Shown here: in pieces, positions 1-9,000 of the stretch
How positions within the stretch are numbered: the first letter of the stretch is position 1
Layout: the number at the start of each line of letters is the position of its first letter
NCBI GenBank assembly: GCA_964006375.1
Contig: OZ023266.1
Location: forward strand, 67,547,403-67,611,402
Direction: 5' to 3'
DNA length: 64,000 bases
DNA from: Tillus elongatus
Lineage: Eukaryota > Arthropoda > Insecta > Coleoptera > Cleridae
The notes under the pieces: model-generated
Database searches by the model: none
Told to the model about the DNA's origin: nothing
Seen by the model: only the letters and a program-made list of their open reading frames with translations
Made by a program: the position numbers and the translations under genes

Positions 1-481
1 CTGCCATAATCAAAAATAAAACCCTACAATTGCTTGCATTATAATACGCTAGATATTGTTGCGTTTTCTCCGGGTTCTGGATAAGTGAGACTTTAAATTT
101 TAACAAAACAACTTTATTTACACTCTAAATATGGATACAATAAAATTTCTAGAATGTCTCTCTCACAAAACACTTCATTTACTGGCCTTACAATTACTAC
201 TCTCAACAAAAGTCACTAATCTGGTACTACAGTCACTACTCTCTTAACACTTTACACTGCTTCTTCAAGTCACTACCACATTCTCTTACTGAACTGAACT
301 AACTCGGGCTGGCTTGCTTTCGCTTTTATATACTCGCCGTACCTTCCCCTCCTTTCTAGAGCGTTCCATTCCAGAACGTTCCAGGACCTTTTTTTTTTTT
401 TTTTGTTCCCTCAGGGCTCGTCCGCGGCCTTGCCGCCCCGATAGCACCGCAACCCTTGGTTGATTGTGCATACCCCTAGTC

Positions 482-3400
482 TTACTCCACCCATTCCAAA
501 ATCACTGTGCCTTGAACTAGTCTGCACAGCGATTGGTAGGGTGAAGTTTTATATTGCTCTGTCTCCGGTCTAGAGTGACCGTAGATCAGTTGTCTTTTCC
601 GGTCCAGAGCTATACACTCGCACAAGATGTGCTGGGCTGATTCCTCCCCCTCGCCGCAGAGTCTGCATGCGAGGTCCCCTTCGAACCGCCCCATTTTATG
701 TAGGTGTTTCTTGACGGCCATGTGTCCCGTCAAGAGACCTGTTGTGTTTCTGAGCTGTCCTCTGCTAAGGTTTAGCAGCTCCACAGCTCTCTTTGAACTG
801 GGTCCGTCAATTATTGACTTCCCATGTCTGAGCCCTGGACAGTCCGCCCAGTACACCTTGTGTTGGTTTCTGACCCAGGACTTAATGGCTCCCCTGGCAG
901 TGCTCTTTGACACGCCCAGAGCCGGTTCTGGTCCCATAAATGGTTCTGCTGACCCCCTCTTTGCGAGACTGTCAGCTTCTTCATTGCCTTTGACCCCCGA
1001 GTGACCCGGCACCCAGATGAGGGTCACCTCATTCTGCCCAGCCAGGTCGCTCGTCTCGTCTCGGCACTCACTCACCAGCCAGGAATTTACCCGTGGGCTA
1101 CTTAGTGCCTTAAGGGCTGCCTGGCTGTCTGTGGCTATGAGGATCCGCTTGTTGGTGTAGCCCCTCCTCTTGTTCTCCCGCACACAGTGCAGGATGGCGT
1201 ACATCTCGGCCTGAAACACCGTTGCATGGGCTCCGAGGGAAATACTGTGACTTACCCTCGGTCCTTCCGAGTAAACACCTGCCCCCGTCCCACGCTCCCC
1301 GCCAGATCCGTCTGTGAACCAGACGAGCGCGTCCCGTGGTATGCCCGGTGTCTCCTCCCGCCATGCCCCGCGATCAGGGATTTCCACTGTGAAGTTGTTT
1401 TCCCTGCACATTCGCGGGCTCGCGAAGTCTGACCTCATTTCAAGCATGGGTTCCTTCACGATCTCCTGAATTTTGCAGTGGCCCCTGAAGCCTGGGTTGA
1501 TCTTCAGTCTACCATTGCAGGCTAGTCTGTATAGTCCTAGCCTGGCCTCTCCCATAATAACGAAGTGTAGGGGGGGTAGATCCAGCAACACCTCCATGGC
1601 GGCTGTTGGGGTTGAAGACATGGCCCCTGTGATGCCTAGGCAAGCCATCCTTTGGATCTTGCCTAGTTTTTGTTTGGCACTGGATTGTGTCACCTTAGGC
1701 CACCAGACCAGTGCCGCATATGTTAACGATGGTCTGACCACCCTTGTGTACAGCCAGTGGGCCATACTAGGTCTTAGTCCCCACGTTTTTCCATATAGCC
1801 GCCTAGTGACGGCTAAGGTCATGACTGCCTTACGCAGTATTTTTCCAATGTGACCATTCCAGGTTAGCTTAGAGTCCAATACGACCCCAAGATATTTTAC
1901 CTCCCTGGCCATTGGAACGCTCCTACCGTATAGAGTGAGAGTTCTGTGGCTTTCACACTTCCTCCTCCTCGTAAACGGCACGACGGTTGCTTTCTCGGGG
2001 CTCACCCCGAGCCCTTGATCAACCGTCCACCCTTCCACCACTTTCAGTGCAGTCTGCATACGCTCCCACACTGCCTGTGTGACCTTTCCTCGGACTATGA
2101 TGACAATGTCGTCCGCATAGCCCTGTACCTCATACCCCCCTCCCGAGAGCCTCCCCAGCAGGCCGTCCACGACTAGACACCAGAGCAAGGGAGACAGAAC
2201 GCTCCCCTGCGGACACCCCGCCGCGACCCCCGCCAGCAGAGTCCCTCCCGCGAGTGAGGTGAACACCGCCCTGTCCCTGAGCATGGAACCGATCCACCTG
2301 CAGCAGGTCTCCTCTATTCCACGCTCCCGGGCAGCTGCCAGAACCGATCCGAACGAGGTGTTGCTAAAGGCCCCCTCTATGTCTAGGAAGGCCCCCAGCG
2401 CCACCTCCTTGTTCTCCAGCGTATTCTCCAGTTTCAGCACCAGTTGGTGCAGTGCTGTTTCTGTTGAGAATCCTGCTCTGTATGCATATTGTCCGCAGTG
2501 TAGAGGATATGCTTCCAGTACACCGCCCCTAATGTGCCGGTCGAGCAGTTTTTCCACTGTTTTCAGCAAGAAGGACATGAGACTTATTGGCCTCAGGGAC
2601 TTTGCCTGGTCTGTTGGACGCCCAGGTTTAGGAATAAATACAACCCTGGCCAGTCTCCATGCCCTCGGAATGTACCCCAGAGCCAGGCTGGCCCTCATAA
2701 TGAGGGTAAGCACCGGCGCCAGTATATCTATCCCCTGTTGGAGCATGATGGGCATTATTCCATCAAATCCCGGCGATTTGTATGGCTTAAAGCTGTTAAT
2801 GGCCCATCTGATTTTGCTCCAGGTAACCACCTCTTTAGCGACTGTCCAGTCTACTCTAGATGCCCGCCTATAAGGCGCCTCTATTTCTGAGTGTTCCCAG
2901 TCCGGAGGTGATTGGTTTATTATGTTACAGCCGGGGAAGTGCGTCTGGAGTAAAATTTCCATAGTTTCCTCCCCCGAGCTTGTAAAGCCTCCCGTGGGTG
3001 TTCTAAGGGAGCCTATGTTAGTCTGAGGGCCCTTAGACAGGATCTTGTGTAGTCGAGCACTCTCGGACGTGTTTTCCACTTCTTCGCAGTGCCTCCTCCA
3101 CGACTCCTTCTTGGCGTCCCTCAGTCTTTTGTTATAGGTCGATAGGGCCTGTCTATATTCATCCCATGCTCCCGACCTTTTGGCCGCGTTAAACAGCTTA
3201 CGAACCTGCGTCCTCCTTTGCCTGAGGTCCTCGTTCCACCATGGGACGTTCCTGGTGGACACCCTCATTTTCAGGGGGCAGTTGGCGTTATAGGCCGAGG
3301 TAATTGCGTCTCGCAATTGGACTGCTGCAATCTCGAGGTCTATTGAATCCCTTATGGCCCTCTCAACCCCCCGCAGTTCCACAGCTAGGTCTGCCCTGTA

Positions 3401-4126
3401 GGCTTCCCAGTCCGCCTTGCGGGGGTCCCGGTACCATACCGTTTCTCTTTCGACTTTGGCGATTTCAAACCGGATGTATCTGTGGTCTGAGCTACTCACT
3501 TCCCCAGGCACAGCCCAGCTTTTAACAAAGTCGCCCAGAAACTGGGTGGAAACTGTTAGGTCTAAAACTTCCTCACGCCGTGTTGTGACGAATGTCGGTT
3601 TATTACCTCTATTCAATATGTCTAAATTAAATTTCATAAAGAATTGTAAAAGTGCCTCACCCCTAGAGTTTGTGTCCGAGCTACCCCACAACTCATGGTG
3701 CGCATTCGCATCCATGCCGATGATGGTCTGCCATCCACCTGCTCTGCTACCCACCATCAGCTGCTCCAATTCGTTGGGTGGAGGAGGGTCCGTGCTGTCC
3801 CCTGGCAGATAGGCTGACGCGACAGTAATGTCCCTCAGCCCATCCGCTCCTCCACATCGGATTTTGATCGTTGCCAGGTCCCTGGAACAGAAATTCATTA
3901 GAGGGAGAAACTCTATCCCTTCCTTGACAAAAATGCAGGCCCTCGGATTCTCGCTGGACCTGCTGTAGATGAGCTTTCCATTAGCTCCGCCGAGTCCCTT
4001 GATCTCTCCTTTGTAGGAGTACGGTTCCTGGATGAGGGCCACATCCGTGTTCCTCAGAGCCATTAGTAGTCCGGCCGTGGCTGCCCTACTGTGTTGGAGG
4101 TTGACCTGAAGGAACCTAAGTCCCAT
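482..4126 (-). CDS. LINE ORF2: endonuclease, reverse transcriptase, RNase H, C-terminal zinc knuckle
   Basis: The 1214-aa protein would nick target DNA and copy its own RNA (target-primed reverse transcription). An apurinic-type endonuclease spans residues 1-225, with E34, the G-M-D-A-N motif (D139, N141) and S-D-H at 213-215. The reverse transcriptase spans about 430-830, with motif A D582 and Y-A-D-D at 670-673. An RNase H domain spans about 930-1060, with D939, E974, D1000 and D1052. A CCHC knuckle follows (C1154, C1157, H1166, C1171). RNase H plus this endonuclease fits the R1, LOA and I clades; the exact clade was not tested. All catalytic residues I can place are present and no frame break is seen. 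Its ATG overlaps the end of ORF1 by 11 nt. Confidence 0.95.
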   Translation of the reverse strand: MGLRFLQVNLQHSRAATAGLLMALRNTDVALIQEPYSYKGEIKGLGGANGKLIYSRSSENPRACIFVKEGIEFLPLMNFCSRDLATIKIRCGGADGLRDITVASAYLPGDSTDPPPPNELEQLMVGSRAGGWQTIIGMDANAHHELWGSSDTNSRGEALLQFFMKFNLDILNRGNKPTFVTTRREEVLDLTVSTQFLGDFVKSWAVPGEVSSSDHRYIRFEIAKVERETVWYRDPRKADWEAYRADLAVELRGVERAIRDSIDLEIAAVQLRDAITSAYNANCPLKMRVSTRNVPWWNEDLRQRRTQVRKLFNAAKRSGAWDEYRQALSTYNKRLRDAKKESWRRHCEEVENTSESARLHKILSKGPQTNIGSLRTPTGGFTSSGEETMEILLQTHFPGCNIINQSPPDWEHSEIEAPYRRASRVDWTVAKEVVTWSKIRWAINSFKPYKSPGFDGIMPIMLQQGIDILAPVLTLIMRASLALGYIPRAWRLARVVFIPKPGRPTDQAKSLRPISLMSFLLKTVEKLLDRHIRGGVLEAYPLHCGQYAYRAGFSTETALHQLVLKLENTLENKEVALGAFLDIEGAFSNTSFGSVLAAARERGIEETCCRWIGSMLRDRAVFTSLAGGTLLAGVAAGCPQGSVLSPLLWCLVVDGLLGRLSGGGYEVQGYADDIVIIVRGKVTQAVWERMQTALKVVEGWTVDQGLGVSPEKATVVPFTRRRKCESHRTLTLYGRSVPMAREVKYLGVVLDSKLTWNGHIGKILRKAVMTLAVTRRLYGKTWGLRPSMAHWLYTRVVRPSLTYAALVWWPKVTQSSAKQKLGKIQRMACLGITGAMSSTPTAAMEVLLDLPPLHFVIMGEARLGLYRLACNGRLKINPGFRGHCKIQEIVKEPMLEMRSDFASPRMCRENNFTVEIPDRGAWREETPGIPRDALVWFTDGSGGERGTGAGVYSEGPRVSHSISLGAHATVFQAEMYAILHCVRENKRRGYTNKRILIATDSQAALKALSSPRVNSWLVSECRDETSDLAGQNEVTLIWVPGHSGVKGNEEADSLAKRGSAEPFMGPEPALGVSKSTARGAIKSWVRNQHKVYWADCPGLRHGKSIIDGPSSKRAVELLNLSRGQLRNTTGLLTGHMAVKKHLHKMGRFEGDLACRLCGEGEESAQHILCECIALDRKRQLIYGHSRPETEQYKTSPYQSLCRLVQGTVILEWVE

Positions 4127-5273
4127 TAACCCTTAATTGCTTCCCCAGTGGGCGGAAGCTAACCCTTCCCATGCCCCAGAATGCCTTGAAGGAGGTTCCT
4201 TCAAGGGCTCTGTAAGATGTCGGGTCGATCGAGAAGGCGAGCGTCTGTCCTTTCTCCTCTGCCTTCCTGCTTAGAACCGACCAGTGTTGCGTCCCCAGTT
4301 CAGGGTTCTGGATCTTAAGTCTGCTGATCACCGTCTCCTGCGGGACGGTGTCAGGGATCCGTACGAGGACCTTGCGTCTCTTTGGGAGTTCCTTGGGCTC
4401 GACGGCTGTCAAGTCCGCCCCCTCCCAAATCTGACCGAGGCCCCCGATCGTTTTCCGCAGCCAGTCCCGCGACTGCGGGCCGGCACAGGTTATCCAGAGG
4501 ATGCCCCCCGTCAGGCGCGTCCGGTGGAACTGAGGCGGGCTCTCCCCTTCCTGAAGAGAGTCCACTGCAGCTACCACCGCAGCCTGGATCAGGTCCGCCT
4601 TCCCCTGGTCTAGCGTGACCTCAGGATGGCGTCTGTCAATCACCGCCATCCCGAGGCCCTCCGCAGCCTCCCTGTAAGAGCCAGTCTGCGCCGGTGTTCC
4701 GGCCTTAGTTCCTTTGGGAGGTCTGTCTGTAGTAGGCGTGCTAGAGCCAGAGCGCGGCGTCTTCCGACTCGCACTCTCCTCTTGCGCCTTTACAGGCACC
4801 CTGGCCCTTTTGGAACGTCTGTCTGTAGTGGGCGTGCTAGAGTTCGAGCGCGTCCTCTTCTGACCCGCACTCCCCTCTTGCGCCTTTACAGGTTTCTCGA
4901 CCGTCCAGGTCCCGGCCGCCATTTTTTGCGCCCTCCGGAGCTTCTTTCTTTGCGCCCCGGAAAGACGCTTGGACTGCCGGGGCAGTCCCTCTACTCTAAC
5001 AGTAGAGTCCTCACTGGTGGAGGGGCCCCCGGAGTCCGCGGAGCTCGCCGCCCTCCGGTGGGACCCAGCCTCCAGCTTGGGTGTCGGGGACAGGTCTCTG
5101 GCCGAAGCTACCCCCTGATCCCCCGTATCTACGCCGGTCGTGGGACCTCCAGAGTCCGCTGCCGCACCCTGGCTCGTCTCCGTTTCCGGGATAGACTCAA
5201 GGCTCAAGTCTGTAGCCGGAGCCACTCCTCGAGCCTCATTGGTTTTGGTTTTATATGTATTTATAATCTTCAT
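4116..5273 (-). CDS. LINE ORF1: Gag-like RNA-binding protein
   Basis: The 385-aa protein encoded upstream of ORF2 is by position the nucleic-acid-binding ORF1p that packages LINE RNA. The first half is low-complexity, rich in S, T, P, K and R, with basic nuclear-localisation-like clusters (about 100-115 and 152-158). It contains a 32-aa tandem duplication starting at P128 and P160. The C-terminal half (about 200-385) is a folded-looking domain without a CCHC zinc knuckle, unlike many insect LINE Gags; it may belong to an insect-restricted family such as DUF4780, which I could not check. The start is the first ATG after the 5' UTR. Confidence 0.85.
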   Translation of the reverse strand: MKIINTYKTKTNEARGVAPATDLSLESIPETETSQGAAADSGGPTTGVDTGDQGVASARDLSPTPKLEAGSHRRAASSADSGGPSTSEDSTVRVEGLPRQSKRLSGAQRKKLRRAQKMAAGTWTVEKPVKAQEGSAGQKRTRSNSSTPTTDRRSKRARVPVKAQEESASRKTPRSGSSTPTTDRPPKGTKAGTPAQTGSYREAAEGLGMAVIDRRHPEVTLDQGKADLIQAAVVAAVDSLQEGESPPQFHRTRLTGGILWITCAGPQSRDWLRKTIGGLGQIWEGADLTAVEPKELPKRRKVLVRIPDTVPQETVISRLKIQNPELGTQHWSVLSRKAEEKGQTLAFSIDPTSYRALEGTSFKAFWGMGRVSFRPLGKQLRVNGT

Positions 5274-5630
5274 GTTGTTCCCACGAGAATGGGGGAAATA
5301 CTGTCCACACCATCAGAACCCCCTGTGTGGTGCAAGGCGGGTTACTCTGGAGGGTTGCCTGGTACTCCAGAGGTTCCGTTCACGACACCATCGCCCTGGT
5401 GCCATCCATCCATAGGCACGGGTCACCTGACACCGTAGATTGGGGGAGTTTAGTTCGACCTCCTTGTCTAGATCCGTCATGTTTAGTTATTAGCAGGGTC
5501 ACCTCGTGCAGGATGCGGATTTTTACCGCGCATGACGGTCTTGGGGAAAGCTTCATCGGGAGTTTATGTTGTTATTTCCACTTCCTCAGCTTGCCCCCTG
5601 GAGTCCTTTGGCCCGCGACTCCTTAACCCC
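5274..5630 (-). promoter_or_regulatory. LINE 5' UTR, presumed internal promoter
   Basis: The 357 bp between the 5' target duplication and the ORF1 ATG hold no other frame on the minus strand. LINEs of this type carry an internal pol II promoter at the extreme 5' end; I infer one here from position only and see no TATA box. Confidence 0.5.
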
Positions 5631-6052
5631 TTCCAGGACCTTCTTTTACTAGAAGGTTCTGTGAATACAGATCGGTCCCGTGTGTATACAGGGGATGTAT
5701 ATACAGGTGATCCAAATGTGGTCACCACTCCTATGTTACACAAGAGGTGTTTCTCGAACTATAAGATCTCTCTGCGTATACAGGGTGTAAGGGTTCTCTG
5801 CGTATACAGGGTGTATATACAGGGTGTTCAGAATGTGAAGACCTCAGTTATCCGTTCCGACGGGGTACAAGTTGGTAACTTCGTTATTTCTGGTCCTAGA
5901 GGGTTGAGACTTCGCCTGAGGGGGGTCACCCCAGGCACCCCCAGGGGGGTGGGGAGGCGGTGTTGCCAGATTGTGCAAAAATTCCCAGATGTTGGGGAAA
6001 TTCTGGAGATGTGGCAACACCGCACCTACGTCTATTAAAGTGCTTTGTAACA

Positions 6053-6066
6053 CTGCCCCCCTCCTT
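6053..6066 (-). promoter_or_regulatory. Polypurine tract of Gypsy copy A
   Basis: On the minus strand the 14 bases before the 3' LTR read AAGGAGGGGGGCAG. This is nearly all purine, as required for plus-strand priming, and it overlaps the TAA stop of gag-pol. Confidence 0.85.
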
Positions 6067-9000
6067 AAGACTGTTCGTCCCGAACAGTATTTACCGGCCG
6101 CCAACTTGGGGGTTCGTTGCCCCGATAGGGACTCAACCTCTCTATGTGAACAACTTTGGGTTTAGTTCTTGGAGACAGCTGGATTCTGTAGACTAGGTCG
6201 TTAATTTTCTTAGTCACCAAGTATGGCCCTTCCCATGGTTTCTGAAGTTTGGGACTGAGGCCCTTTCTCCTTGTTGGTTGGTACAGCCACACTGCATCAC
6301 CTTCCTTGAATGTATGGGGTGTTGCTCTGCGGTCCAAGCGCATCTTCATCCGGTCACTGCTTAAGAGGAGCCTATCTCTGACACATCTGTGTATAGTGCG
6401 CAGTTTTCCTTCTAGGTCGGCGACATACTCAGGTAACGTAGCTAGGTCCGCTATGTCCTCGTTCGGTGGTGGTCTCGTCATGTCGATCGGTAACCGCATC
6501 TCTCTGCCGGTCAACATCATGGATGGAGTGTAGCCGGTAGATTCATGCTGAGAGCTTCTGTAAGCTAGGAGGAACAGAGGTATCAGCTTGTCCCAGGTTC
6601 TCTGATTCTCGTCGACAAACATAGCAAGATACTGATTGATGGTCCTGTTATGCCGTTCTACCATGCCGTCTGATTGAGGGTGGAGTGGCGTTGTTCTCGT
6701 TTTCTTTATGCCTAGCAAGTCCATTAGGCTCTTCCAGACCTCTGATTCGAAATTCCGGCCCTGGTCGGTGTGAATCTCCAAGGGTACGCCATGCCGTGAT
6801 ATGACATTTTCCATCAGGGCTTCTGCTACGGTCGTTGCCTCTTGGTTGGGGATCGGCGCAACTTCAGGCCATTTCGAGAAGTAGTCTATCGCCACCATTA
6901 TGTATCTGTTCCCAGCCTCCGTGATGGGAAAAGGTCCTGCGATGTCTACGGCAACTCTCTCCCACGGTGTACCTGAGATGTACTGCATCATTTTTCCTCT
7001 GGTTCGGGTCTTTGGTCCTTTCTTTGAAGCACATTGGTCACATCTTTTGCACCATTCTTCCACGCTCCTTCGGCAGTTTATCCAATAGAAGCGGTCTCTC
7101 ACTCTGGCAAGAGTCCTGTTGACTCCAAAGTGGCCTCCACTTCTACTATTGTGTAACTCTTGAAGAACACTGCTTATGCACTCACTTGGCACAACGGTCT
7201 GGTATATACAGTCTCTACCATCGGCAGTTTCCCATTTTCGAGTGATCATGTCATTCTTTAGACACAATGAGTCCCATTGTAGCCAGTAGCCTTTAACCTC
7301 CGCCCCAAACCGGGACACATCGTGCCACTCAGGTCTTTTCCCTTTCTGTAGCCATTCTCTAATATTTTTCAAGTCTGGATCTGTCTTCTGTGCGTCTCTG
7401 ATGTATTCAAGATTTACGTCTAGATCGGTATTATTCTCCTTTTCCGTCACCAGTTGTTTGATCTGATGAGTTACTTTGTCGATCTCTTTGTTCTCTTGTC
7501 GCTCGCAAAATTTACATTCATGCACTGAACATGGTCTTCTTGACAGGCTGTCTGCATTGGCGTGACTCCTTCCTCTTCGATGTTCAATCCGGAAGTCGTA
7601 GCTCTGCAGTTTCTCTATCCATCGTGCTATCTGTCCTTCGGGATTTCTAAAGTTCAGAAGCCATTGCAGAGCAGAGTGATCCGACCTCACGCGGAATGTT
7701 CTTCCGTACAGGAAGCTGTGGAAATGTTCGATGAATCTTACAACTGCCAGCAGTTCTTTCCGGGTTACACAGTAATTTCTTTCTGCTTTTCCGAACGTTT
7801 TGCTGAAGTAGCCTATCACAACTTCTTCTCCGGCTTGGAGCTGTGAGAGTACTGCCCCAATGCCATACTGGGAAGCATCGGTGTCCAGTATAAACAGTCC
7901 TTCGTCCTGAGGATAAGCCAGCACAGGAGCAGTGAGAAGACGATGTTTGAGCTCTCTAAAAGACTCTTGGCAATCTGGTGACCAGATGAACTCGGCCTTA
8001 TTTTCAGTCAGGCTATGCAGAGGTTTCGCAATGCTGCTGAAGTACTTCACAAAGCGTCGGTAATAGCTGCAAAGTCCCAGAAAACTTCTGACCTCATGTT
8101 TGTTCTTCGGCACAGGCCAGTCTCTTACTGCCTTTATTTTCTCTGGATCGGTTTCTATCCCTTTCTCAGAAACGACATGTCCAAGGAAACTCACTTTCTT
8201 CTGGAAGAGGACGCATTTCTTGGGATTGAGTTGCAGATTGGCACCTCTCAGCCTGGAGAAGACTTGCTTCAGATTCGACAGGTGTTCATCGAAAGTCCTT
8301 CCAATCACCATGACATCGTCAAGATACACCAGGCATGTTTCCCATGTCAGTCCTCTCAGCACTAACTCCATTAGTCGTTCGAAGGTGGCAGGAGCATTAC
8401 ACAGGCCGAATGGCATGACCTTGAATTGGTACAACCCATTCCCGGTTGAAAAAGCAGTCTTCTCCTTATCCTCTTTATGGAGTTCTACTTGCCAGTAACC
8501 ACTTTTCAGGTCTAATGTAGAGAACCACTTTGATCCGGCCAAAGTGTTCAAAGTGTCGTCGATCCGGGGCAGGGGATAACTATCTTTCTTGGTGACATCA
8601 TTCAGCTTCCTATAGTCCACGCAAAATCTCATAGTGCCGTCTTTCTTGGTGACCAAAACTACTGGGGACGACCAAGGACTATTAGACTCCTCGATCACAC
8701 CATCTTCCAGCATTTCGTTAACCATCGCCTTGATTTCTGATTGCTTGGCAAAAGGCAGTCTTCTCGGCGGCTGTCTAATTGGTCTTGCGTCGCCAGTATT
8801 AATCCTGTGTTGCACTAGACTCGTACGACCTGTGATTTTATCTTGAGCGAAAATATCGGCCTCCTCCAATACGAACTTCAGGGCCATCTCCATCTCAATA
8901 TTGTTCAATTGGCCCCATGAATTCTTGAACCGCTCTACTATTTCTACTGGCAGTCTTCTGTCTAATGCAGTGGGTGTCACGTTTTTGGACAACGTCACTC

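Larger units (their letters stand above)
391..5630 (-). mobile_element. Full-length non-LTR retrotransposon (R1/LOA/I supergroup LINE)
   Basis: A 5.2-kb LINE lies on the minus strand with a 5' UTR, two overlapping ORFs, a short 3' UTR of about 77 bp and a poly(A) tail seen as T's at 391-404. It is flanked by a 12-bp target duplication TTCCAGGACCTT (379-390 and 5631-5642) that is single-copy in the other Gypsy LTRs, which fixes both ends. Both ORFs are open, so this copy may be competent. Two further copies of the family lie at 28496-28911 and 59388-61976. Confidence 0.95.
57..6052 (-). repeat. 3' LTR of Gypsy copy A, split by a LINE (LTR parts 57-390 and 5643-6052)
   Basis: The LTR parts join to 744 bp once the LINE and one copy of its 12-bp target duplication are removed. 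The sister LTR is 727 bp; the 17-bp difference is a local indel at the LINE target site. The LTR carries TATA-type promoter and AATAAA signals on the minus strand and short internal repeats of a GTATACAGGGTGT unit. Confidence 0.93.

Noticed and set aside
627..4613. Plus-strand frames of 70-200 codons across the LINE
   Set aside because: They lie opposite the intact ORF1 and ORF2 and show no domain; GC-rich coding DNA opens the antisense frames.
5532..6038. 168-codon plus-strand frame across an LTR, repeated in every LTR copy
   Set aside because: It crosses the LINE/LTR junction and short LTR repeats; repeated occurrence only reflects LTR identity.
6053..6064. Envelope gene or other ORF 3' of pol
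   Set aside because: Pol ends in the polypurine tract; there is no room for another gene.
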